DNA from: Eriocheir sinensis
Taxonomy: Eukaryota > Arthropoda > Malacostraca > Decapoda > Varunidae
Reading direction: 5' to 3'
Assembly: GCF_024679095.1 (NCBI RefSeq)
Contig: NC_066571.1
Location: 7,353,474 to 7,417,473, forward strand
Length of the DNA: 64,000 nucleotides
Part shown: positions 50,758 to 61,607 of the stretch, piece after piece
Position numbering within the stretch: position 1 is the stretch's first letter
Layout of the letters: each line of letters starts with the position of its first letter
Translations under genes and position numbers: made by a program
The notes under the pieces: generated by a model
What the model saw: only the letters and a program-made list of their open reading frames with translations
Database searches by the model: none
Told to the model about the DNA's origin: nothing

Positions 50758-50924
50758 TACAATTTTTGGGATAAATATAAACACTGTACCTTTTTGTGCT
50801 CATTAAAAGTTTCCTCAATATGCCATAAGCATTAACAAGGCTACCACTTCTTAAGCCCTTGTTGGGGGAAGGGCATCACAGCGTTGGCAGGTGTGGGCCA
50901 CTATTAAGGCAGCCTTTTAGCGCA

Positions 50925-51010
50925 TTATTGACTGAGTGGGAAAGCTGCTCCGCTTTCATTCTGAAGGTGTGACTTTGATCCCGGGCACTCACTGGGGTAT
51001 ATTTTGAGAA
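50925..51010 (+). mobile_element. tRNA-derived SINE, copy 3
   Basis: TGACTGAGTGGGAAAGCTGC, TCCGCTTTCATTCTGAAGGT and TTTGATCCCGGGCACTCA align with copy 2. The tail is shorter. Confidence 0.65.
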
Positions 51011-51579
51011 CAGGATGGTGGGTACTGTTTTTATGGTCTTTCATGCAATGGATGTTGTTTTGTGAACCTGTAGGCCAGGAATACCAACTACATTTTGTAT
51101 TTTTTGCAGGTGCACATCAATGAATTTTGTCAGATCTGCAGTGAGTCATTTACTTGGCAATGAATCTTCAACACGTGTGTCTTCAATACATGTGACTGAT
51201 CTGATGACAACATACGAGATTGTGCTCAGGGTAATTTGTCACAGGGTGACATGGGCATCTATGTTAGTTGTTGTCATTCATTAATTCATTTATTCTGAAA
51301 AGTGGGGTTGCAACTAAACACAAACTAGCAATAGCAAAGCAAAATAAAATATAGTGTTGAAATGTTTGAGGAACAGCCTTAAAAGATCAATGGATGAGTC
51401 TAGGCCTATCTTGGTATCATGAAAGGAGGCACTTTAAAAGGGGCAGATGAGTTTGGTTGGGAAAATTCATGCAGCCCAGCAGCCTGAATGAATTAGCCCT
51501 AAAAACTGTTAGGTAAGTAATATTTTAGAATGGATTGCCTATCTGATAACTTGCCACTAAAGAGATTGAAAAATAAATA

Positions 51580-52220
51580 CAGTAAACCTCCTCTAAATGG
51601 ACCTCTAGTCTAGATATTTGATAAATCAGACTCTTTCAGGGCTCTGAACCCACAGCTGTAAATTGGACCAAAATGCAGCTATACGGCACATGTCTGGACA
51701 GCATCTGGTTGGATGTAAATAGGATGAAGATTTAGTTTATAGCGAGGAATTTGGCATGAATCTGGGACGCGTCATTTAAAAGCAAAGGCTTTCAGCCTCT
51801 TACGTCCATGTGGCGCAGGAGAATTGGGTTTTATATTTTCATCATATTGACACACAGTTAATAGTTGAATTAATTTTCTAATTCAATGGTAATTTAGATT
51901 TGTGTGGATCAGATGTAACTCACAAGTTATTCACCTGAAACAATCTTTTTCCAACACGCATGGCAGACCTCATACTTTGTTTATTTGCTATTATACAAAC
52001 ACCAGCACCCTCACCACTGTGTTGCACAAGACTGTATTAAATTATATTTATATGGCTCTGCTATACTCCAGCTCCCCTGTGGTCTTACTATTGTTTTATG
52101 CAAAAAAATCAATCGGAATTGCTGATGAACTCTTGAACAGCTTTGCTCTGTCTGGTACACAAGTTTTAAACTTTAGATTTTCAGTTATTTCAGAATGTCT
52201 GATTTATAGAGGGTTTGCTG
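51580..52220. mobile_element. pogo/Tigger-like terminal-inverted-repeat element, degenerate
   Basis: The left end CAGTAAACCTCCTCTAAATG and the complement of the right end CAGCAAACCCTCTATAAATC are imperfect inverted repeats. The 'CAG..AAACCTCTATAAA' pattern is typical of pogo/Tigger ends. ATAAATCAGAC recurs just inside both ends. The left flank is TA; the right is no longer TA. No transposase is readable. Confidence 0.5.
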
Positions 52221-52763
52221 AGAATAATTGAATGAAAGAAATCAATGAAAAATAGAAGGTATTGTTTGAATGTCTTGGAATTTACAGTGGTTAGCAGGCA
52301 ACTAAATTCAGTAAACCCCAAGACAAGCTGCTCACACATTGCCGAGTTGTTCATGTCAAATACAGCTAACTTCTATACTTACCACCATCAAATTTCTTAC
52401 TGGGAAATCAGAATGATTTATACCAAGAGATTTCCCACTGAAGTGAGTTCCACTGCTGTCCAAACCCCTAAGGTGACTAATTGTGCAACACCTTCACCTT
52501 AGTGATGTGGTCTCGTCACCAACCTGTGCATTATTGTCATGCCTTGCATACATGAAATGTTAAATGAAGGGTCACCCTTAAGTTAATTTGCATAATTACT
52601 GTATACTGTAAATTCATTAAGAATCGACCAATAAGCCAGCTTTGGCATTTATAAAAATTAACATTTTAGTACAAATAATGAAATATTAAGCTGTAAACAA
52701 TTTACTACTGTATTTTAGTTTTATTTGCTGCAGCAAGTTTTAAGGATCGTGAGCTGTTTGTAC

Positions 52764-52850
52764 AATAAATTTGTACTCCATACACTTTTGTTCATATATT
52801 ATCCTTCAATTTGAAGGAATATAAAACCAAACTATTACTTTCAGTTTATT
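52764..52850. promoter_or_regulatory. Opposed AATAAA signals between the convergent genes
   Basis: AATAAA occurs on the + strand at 52764-52769 and on the - strand at 52845-52850. They could end long 3' UTRs of Pur-alpha and the zinc-finger gene, but such hexamers are common in AT-rich DNA. Confidence 0.2.
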
Positions 52851-52999
52851 TGTCAAAATAAGTCTTATAAATTAGTCCTATCACATGAATTCTTACAGCT
52901 AAGACTAAGAAAAGTGACTGTCAAACCCAAGTAAACATGGCAACTTTTTTAACTTTTCCTATATGCAAAAATATGAAGCCATTTGTTCAAGAACATTTC

Positions 53000-55900
53000 T
53001 GAAATGTGAGACTAGTTACAGTGGCTGGATGAGAATGTGCATCCTGGAGGAGGTGTCACTGTCAAGGCAGTGGGTGGGGCAGACAGTGGGGGGAGGGGAG
53101 GAGGAAGGGGCTCAAGTGTTATCTGTGAGGTTTGAGGTTCAGTATTTCCCACACCCCACAACTCAAGGCAAGCCAAGACTTGCTTGTTGTTAATATACAT
53201 ACAAGGTATTATTTGCCAGTTAATTTACAAAATGACTGAGAAACCTATGTTACAGTCAAGTTAAAATGGACTGTTATACAAAATACATATTTATCAGGAG
53301 TTTGGGCCATGCATAACAACTCCTATATAATATTGTCATCTTGTAAATACAAAATTAATATACACTGAGCCTATTGTCACTTGAAAACATTTTAAGGGGA
53401 TACAGGGAAAAATTATATTCTAATGTTGTCACAGGCTCTGTATACTGGTGAGGCACTGCTTGTGATTAACTTGCTGGTAAACAGGAGAGGACTACTGCAG
53501 CTGTCTGCTCCTTTGATAGCAGGTCAAGGAACACCTCAGAGGTAGCAGAGACAAACTCTTCAACTGACAGTTTACCTCTGTCAAACACACTTTTATACTG
53601 AGAACACAACAATAATAACTATATACATCTTAGCTCTCCAGACTAAAGTACCTAATTATGCTCATATAAATTCCAAGTGATTTTTACAGATTCAGTGTTC
53701 ATTCAACATAAAAGCAGCAGCCCCCTCATTAAACCTGCAGCCACATGCCTGTCCAACTGAAGGGGAGCTCCAATTCCAAGGTTCATACCACCAATAAAAA
53801 TAGTGAGATATTGGAGTTTGACCCATGTAAGCTTTGTATAATGGCACAAGACAACAGTAAATAGAATGCCTTCACTAAGGGAAATATAATCTGGCCATAG
53901 TTCAAGGTAATAAGGCTACAGATGCTGAGGAGTGAGGGCACTTGTTGCAGCTTACAACTATACATTGTACCCTGAAATGATTCCTCCAGTTCACCTGACT
54001 AAAAAGTAAGACACCAAATCTTCGTACTACTGCACTCCAATTCTGAACTTTTGGGAGCAGAAATCAGTTATGTCACAGATCACTAATCACCCTGCATGTA
54101 TAAATGTTACATAAGGGTTTTATGAGCTAATCTGCACAAGGCCTTCACGTACCAACCCAATCAAAATACCAACAGTAAGGAATAATAGCACGAATGATGC
54201 CTTGTTAGTTAAAATACTTTTAACATGCTGAATTTGTACTTACTGTCTAATGATTAAATAATTTTAAAGGGATCCTGTAAGTGAATGGTGATCTATGTTG
54301 GCCTGCAGTCCTTACTCTTATCCTAAATCTAGGTCATTCTGACCCATGTGCTGTGGGGGAAGGGGATCATAATGATGAAATTATAATGTGTCTTTGAAAA
54401 TGTAGCCAGACACATGCAGACACTATCTGTCATGTCCCAATTTGGAAGATGTCATATGAATATCGTATACAACAACTGTGTACGGTGGCTCAGTGAAGCT
54501 GAGGAGTACCTTTTTCCTTGCTGGATACAATACATTTAATGTGGACTGCTCTAGCTTTGCATTCACAACAACAGAATAAAAGAAATCATTTTACATCGTT
54601 ATGAATAATATAATATTACTACTTGCACTACCCATTTAGCAGGCATAGTACTTATCAAATTGGTGCAATGCTATTCCACATAATCATGGTATAAATTGTT
54701 TCCTAAAAAAGGTCATCTCAAATATTTATAAATTTCATAAATCCTATTTTATCAAACTACTGCAACTGCAGTGTAATGCAGCAGACTTTTCCAAAGGAAG
54801 CAATAATCCTACAACTGTAGATGCTAAACTGTGGCTGTGGTAAACTGTTCTGTGACAGGTGGAGAGAAGGTGAGTGAATTGGTATGGTTAAATTGGAAGA
54901 ATGGAAATGACAAGAAAAATAATCTAAATGAGGAAATAGGTTGTGGCATGTAAAGCTACACAATATGGAAAAAACTAATGTGGAAAAAAAAAAAAAAATA
55001 GCAGATGCAAGGTGACACCTTTCCTATGTGAAGAAACAATGCAGCATCTCTGACACATGGTGAGTCATGATCCATTTTACTGGGTGATACTTTTTCCAAC
55101 TAAAAATATATTCCCTCTTTTCTAGAGGTTTTCCCTTACCCCCTCCATGATCATCAACTTTTCACTCCTAACATGGAAGAGGTCACAACCTGATCCTGAA
55201 AATTGACATTCACCATCAAATAGATGAGGCAGCCAGCCAGGGAAGCAATTTAAATCAGTTAATTCTGCCTTTCATTTTGTCTTGCCAACCTCATTTATCC
55301 CAGCCTGTCTGTTCCCATCTCCATAGCATCCTTCATTTTCATCCTGCATAATATCATGCATCTCACTAAATGTAGCAGGCTTTTAGGCTGACCCGCTCTT
55401 CTCATCCAACCACTACTTTTGTCCAAATCTACCTACGCGTGGTTTTCTCCACTTTCTCATAAGTCCTTAAAAAAAGTTCCGTAGAGAGAAGGCAGAAGAG
55501 GATGGCAAGGAATTTTCCATACATAGGAGAACGGTGGCCGATGAGAAAACAAGTAGTGCAGGGAAAAGAAATTTAGAGTAACAGGAATGTGATCATGTCA
55601 TAAGAGGTACAAACATGTGGGGAACAGTCAATCTCAAGAAACAAGTATTTTGCACTGAGAAGGAAAAAGATGATGTTCTCTGTCTTAGTTATGTCCTTGG
55701 TGAGAGCTGATAGGAACAACAATAGAACATGGAAATTTTTCAAAATAGGCAGAGAAATTGGCCCTCCAACTTAAAGTACAATAAGCCAGTTTTGTATTAT
55801 CTACTGAATACTCAATGCTGTTTACCATCCTTTCATCAATGGCATCTTGTATGTATCTCCTCTCCTCTGCTCCAAAGGGAAGCACACACTGAAGGGTTGA

Positions 55901-56440
55901 TTGGATACTATAAATTACTGATGTGGGACTATTCTTTGCAGCACCACACCTACTTTCCACAAACTATTGCAACCACAGTGAGACTTTATTAACGAGTTTT
56001 GCTTATGTGGTTTGATTTCAGCTTTTCAGGTGCCAGAACTATTTTACCAGACTGGTTGGGAGTTCATAGCAGTTCTGGGATGCCTAGCAATCAACATGGA
56101 AGCTGTTAATCTTGTTTTTCAATCTTTCATTGCGAACAAAACCCTTGCAAAAAGTGAAAATTTCCTATATTTCCGTGACATACTGCTATATTAAAAATTC
56201 ATATTATGTATAACTGCAGCTGATGATACTGATGGGACTGAGGGTGCATCATGATGATATGAAGAGAGGAAAGGGGCAGATCAGTAAGAAGGAAAAATAC
56301 TAATGGGAATGAAAAAGGTACTGAAGAACCTCAATCTTTAGCCATGAAAGTTGGACAATGTGTCAATCCAGCACATATCTTTTCCAGCAGGGTATTGCAC
56401 CAAAGTACACATTAGTGTAGTCCATATTCTGAATTATGTG
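53000..56440. other. AT-rich intergenic or 3' UTR sequence; no gene seen
   Basis: No microsatellite longer than a few units, no convincing exon and no recognisable transposon. It may be 3' UTR of the zinc-finger gene on the - strand. Confidence 0.4.
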
Positions 56441-56451
56441 CCACCCTCTTA

Positions 56452-56520
56452 GGCCCAAGTGGCTTAGTGCATCTAACTTTCCTTAAGAAACTGCTAGCCT
56501 TTGTTCAAGTCTGGGCTGAG
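56452..56520 (+). mobile_element. tRNA-like sequence (SINE head)
   Basis: The 5' stretch GCCCA pairs with TGGGC at the 3' end. The box-A-like TGGCTTAGTGC and a perfect box B core GTTCAAGTC are at the expected spacing. The anticodon arm does not close well, so it is a pseudogene or SINE. Confidence 0.5.
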
Positions 56521-56733
56521 GTACGAGTGCACAACTCACCCATCTACTCATTCTCTTAAGCAATCAGTAAACAGGGTCAAGTGGACCCAAGAGAGGATAA
56601 ATTATGGTAAACTGCAGTGTACTGTTGACCCCATGTCCTAAATAAGGAATTCTCATCCACTACAAGGTTGATGTTGAAGCAACACATTAATGCAGAGGAA
56701 AGCAGAGCAATTAGCAAACACCTCTGACTTACA

Positions 56734-56800
56734 TGGCAGAGTGGTTTGTGTGCCTCTACAAAGCTGCAAGTTCCAGTTTTAATCTGAGCCTGAGCAGTTA
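56734..56800 (+). mobile_element. Second degenerate tRNA-like head
   Basis: A perfect box A consensus (TGGCAGAGTGG) is followed at tRNA-like distance by a degraded box B (GTTTTAATCT). Confidence 0.3.
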
Positions 56801-57259
56801 ATACAGAGAGCCTGCCCCAATGTGCATTCTCCCTTGTGAGTTGCCTGATAAATGAGTACCTCAGTTGTGGATGAGGTTACTAATGAATATTTACGGAGTA
56901 AAATATTTTTGAACCTGTATTTTTCTAAAGTGCTGTGTTGTGTTAAAGCATTACACAAACAGCTTGATGAAGAGCAAAAATAATTTAAAATAGTTTATTT
57001 TTTTATTTTTAACTGCTTTTAAATTGAGGCTCTACTGCACACAAGACAACTTTACATTTTTTTCTCATATATCATGGAAAATAAACTAGTTAATGAGTAC
57101 AGAGGTAACATGACATGAAAATATGAAAGACATGAACCGGACACTAGCAGTCTTACCTCACTGGAAGCAGAGGTGCCAAAGTAGCACACGCTGCAAACTG
57201 AACTGACAAAACCAGATGAACAAGGGGAATAAGTACAAGACATGCATGAGCAAAGCTAT

Positions 57260-57262
<3 letters not shown>

Positions 57263-57322
<60 letters not shown>

Positions 57323-57363
57323 TGCTCATTGTATATGGAGAAAAAAAAAAAAAAAAAAAAAAA
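57263..57363. repeat. (CT)n, (CA)n and poly-A
   Basis: CT tract 57263-57305, CA tract 57304-57322 and an A-run at about 57341-57363. This is the only long CT tract to the right of the Pur-alpha core. Confidence 0.95.
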
Positions 57364-58242
57364 TGTGCCACCCTACATTCATAAAATACTAAAAAAAGAG
57401 GAAACTGAATATTTGTGTATATCATGTGTGTATCATAGGGTACATAGCTAGCTATGGCCACTAAAATCTTATGGAAATTTCTTTGGCAACAAAATGTAAT
57501 GCATTAAACAAACAATACTGACACAAGGAGATATCCGTGCTTTGCTGGAAAAAAAACAGGAAGTGAAGTGCAACAAACTGCCTGAAACAGCGAGAGGAGT
57601 GTGTGCATGATGGAGGGAAGGCGTCACACCCCTTCCAAGGCAGGACAGGCCGTGCACTGTCATTGAGTTTGGAAGCTTGTGGGTCTGAGATCACGGAAGA
57701 ATACATGAGGAACAAAAAGCCTCATCTGGCTGCCTCTACTGACTAAACTCAACATTAACAATTGTACTCAAATTATTTAAATCCCATAAGAAGAGGACCG
57801 AGTCACTGAATATTCTCAGCAGGTGCAAATAAACTTGATAACCTGAAATCTTATTATGTACTAGATTCCATTCTGATCTCAGTAATGGTGAGGTGAAGTG
57901 TCCAATCAGGGGATTGCCAAGGGAGATGTACTAACTCTCAAACAGTAGAGGGACAGTCAATAAGACTTGGGTGATAAGTGTAAAGGCAAGAATACTAAAT
58001 AATGGTTCAACTCATAATTGAAATATCTTGTACAAAATTAAATTATCTCTAAAACTGACTTATTACATGAATTACCTTAATTAAAACTAAATTTTAATCA
58101 TAAATTAAGCCATTCCGGTACCTCATATTGTGCCACAACTATCTTCACGCCTGCTGCCCTTGTTGTACACAATACACTTGGTACACACCAAGACCACATT
58201 AGCTGTGAGCTAATAAATTAAGTGCCCACCTTCTTCAAGAGG

Positions 58243-58509
58243 TCAGTGCTTATAATTCCTCTTGTGAAACCTCAGCCCACACTTCTGCTTGAAGCTCTTA
58301 CCACAGGTTTCACAAGAAAAGGCCTTGAAGTCTGAGTGGCAGCGCATGTGATCGGTGAGGCCCTCTTTCCGTGTGAAGGCTCGGCCACATATGTCACACG
58401 CGTAAGGTTTCTCTCCGGTGTGAATTCGTTCATGCTGCTTCAGGTAATCTTTCCTGGAGAAGCACTTGTGGCAATACTGGCACATGAATGGACGGTCACC
58501 AGTGTGGGT
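58243..58509 (-). CDS. BTB-ZnF last exon: fingers 2-4 and stop
   Basis: Acceptor CTTCCCATGCAG. 88 codons from THTGDRPFMC to HKRNYKH, with a stop at 58243-58245. The protein ends within the last finger's zinc ligand region, without a tail. Confidence 0.94.
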   Translation of the reverse strand, partial: THTGDRPFMCQYCHKCFSRKDYLKQHERIHTGEKPYACDICGRAFTRKEGLTDHMRCHSDFKAFSCETCGKSFKQKCGLRFHKRNYKH

Positions 58510-61500
58510 CTGCATGGGAAGACAAAAACATATATGATGCATGAATTTCTGAGTACACTTGGCAAGTTTCTAGAGGCAGGGTGAAATAGTATGGGAGAAT
58601 GAGTAATGTCATGGTTTGTATTGACCCAAAGGTCCTTATCTTATGGGGACTTGTTGAGTTTTCCTATCTTGATAGGGTAAGCGTGTGTCTAGGAAATAAC
58701 TGGGACATGTGTAATTATATGGGATATGTCTTATAGACCACCTGTGAAGTGGATAAATAGGGTGAGTGAGTACTGGAGCGAGAGAGTTGAAAGTAGCAGG
58801 AATGAATGTGCTGAGAGGGAGTGCCAGAGCAGGGAGAGATGGAGAAGCTTCTGCAATGGCCACCCCCTGGAGGGAAGTTCCCACGAGGGAGCAAGGCGTT
58901 GGAGATATAGATAGATGTCTTATAGACATAGGTTATCTTAATATGTCATATCTTTTACTAACCTTCAAACCCCTAAGAAAACCACAGAAATGAGCATAGA
59001 TAAAAACAAATGGAAATAGTAATGAACAATGCATAAGAGCTAACCTAATATATCTCCATTCTTTTAAGATAGCCAAGTTACTTTTAACTTTGCCAAAATC
59101 TTGCATCATCTGAGTGAAATTCAAAAGGCAATTTGAATGAACCCAGATTGTTAGCACCCCCTGCTCTGGAGTGAGTCTGGCCACTGCCATGGCCAGTTGC
59201 TCCATCACTGCTGGGGATCGAGGGCCATGCAGTAGAGGTGTGCGTCATTATTAGAAAAGGTTGGCTATAAAACACCAGGATAGCCATATCGCCTCTGGTG
59301 ACTTTAAGTGACACAACTTTACAAAAAATAAAAAGGGGAAAGGACTGAAGACTGCTAAATTAGTATATGGGCAGGATAAATAAGATTACTGTACTTTTTC
59401 CATTCCTTGGAGGGAGCACTGCAGGGAAAACATCTGAAAAGACAAATATTTAATGGAAGATTCACTATACAAGCTTACAGGGAAACATTCCTCACCTTGA
59501 TGTGGTTGGCTAGGTTGTCCCGGCGCGTGAAGGACTGGCCGCACAATGGGCAGACAAATGGCTTCTTGTGTTCCTGGTCCCCATTTCTCTCCTCATCCCC
59601 AGCCAATGAGGAGGCACGGGACATGGCTTCCCCAAACCCTCCTGGGCCGATGATGAACTGCGTGCCGTCCTCACTCAGGTCAACTTGGAGGAGTTCAGTC
59701 TAAAGGACAATGACCCACTGTTAATGACCTTGCAAACACTGACCCTTACTGTTACACAAAAGATGTTGAAAATGGACTGGCTGGTGGCTTAACCTTTTCA
59801 CGCACCAAAAGTTTAATAAGTTTCTCTTTCCACTGCGACATCCATCTGGGGCTCCCTAGGGGGCTTTGTGGAATGGCCTGACCGTGCGGCAATTTTTTTT
59901 TCATGTTATCAATTTCACCCACGAGTATTCTTTTTTTCCTGGTATTATTATATGTCGTTAGTTTTGGGAGAGATTAATCTGCCTTGTGAAAGAATAAATA
60001 TCAAGAAATGCAAATAAATAGCGAAGTTTACCGACTCCAAAAAAAACATTGATTAAAGATAAACAAGAAATGCTTACGTTCACCACCTCGTAGCTCAAAA
60101 CTTCCTGAGTCGCCTTTTTTTATTTATATGCCAATAAAAGCGGATTTTTATGAGGATTCCAACGCTATCATTGGAATTTTCATACGACCAGTAGATCTTG
60201 AGAAAATGGAGGAAAACTATATTTTTCTATCTATTCTGTTCTCTCCAGTAAAAGAAACAGCTCCAGGGCAGCAAACAAAACACAATGGGCAGGTCAAGAC
60301 GGTCAAAATAGAAGTCAGTTTTGCCTGGAATAGAGTTTTGATAATAATAACAAACATGACTATTAGCGCACCTATTTGCTGTCTGGAAGAACTTCGCCAG
60401 ATGCAATAATAATCATAATAAATACCACTAAGTCTCTCTCCCTAACACTCTCAGCTGGAGTTTTTTTTTCCCACTTTTTCCATCACCACCATCACTTTCA
60501 TCATCATGCTCTGTACAAATGGGTCTCAAAATCTCTTCACTTGATAATTTCTTAGCCATATTTTCTAATAGTAACAGTTACTGGTCCCTGCAATTATAAG
60601 GCAAAATATTGTATCACAGCACAATCACTTTACATCGGAAGTAAGAATAAATTTCACCAATTTCGTCTGACAACTGTAATCCTGGCTTACCAGGCTCCGG
60701 ACACAATTTAGAGGGCCAACAGTCTGCCTGCTGAAAGGCAACTAAGCCACGGGCAATTATTACTTTAAATCCAACAGCACGAGAGTTGACGATTATTTTA
60801 TTTTATAGGTCTAGCTTGGATCTTTGTCGCAAAAAAAATTTGATGCGATTCTGAAAGATATATACTTTATTTTTGGCGAATTATTAAAAGTTTTTTGACG
60901 CGTCGCGTCATGGTGCGTGAAAGGGTTAAATAACAAGTATGGAATCGATTCACTTCAAATTGTTTAGTTAAATAAACTAACAAAAATGAATCTTACTGTG
61001 GACATGTCAGAGTTTGGGAGGGAAGAGTTGGACTGTTCACAAGCATCCACATCTGATAACACCCCATGAGACAGTCCCTCTCCCTCTTCCTCCTCCTCCT
61101 CTTCTTCTTCTTCTTCTTCCTCTTCCTCCTCTTCCTCTGGCTCCTCTTCCCCAGATATTCCCTCACCAGGAACACCCTCATCCTCCTCTTGCTCAACATC
61201 ATCTTCCTTCATTGAGTCAGGTTGTTCAGTCTGTAGTGGAGGTAAAGATTGCATGTTGTAGGTAAGAATGCTCACTCTTAACATTAATGTTACACATCTC
61301 GGTGACAACATACCAACCTATGTGCTAATTCTAACAGCTTATACTTTATGGATAAGCCGTAATATATTGTATATGCAAAAACTTTGTTTTAGCTAAGTGC
61401 CTGAAACAAACAGATAAAGTCGATGATCCAATTTTGCGAAGTCCAAAACTTGGACTATCCGTGATGTAACTGAATAATATATTTAATGTAATTCACAACA

Positions 61501-61576
61501 CTGTCCATACTCCCATTTGTATAGTGGACTTTCATTTGCTTGCTTGCAAGTTTGAATAAGTGGGTACAAGTCTATC

Positions 61577-61607
<31 letters not shown>

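Noticed and set aside
60128..60409. 93-codon + frame inside the TTAA-flanked element
   Set aside because: No similarity to a transposase, and the - strand carries the more convincing transposase start.
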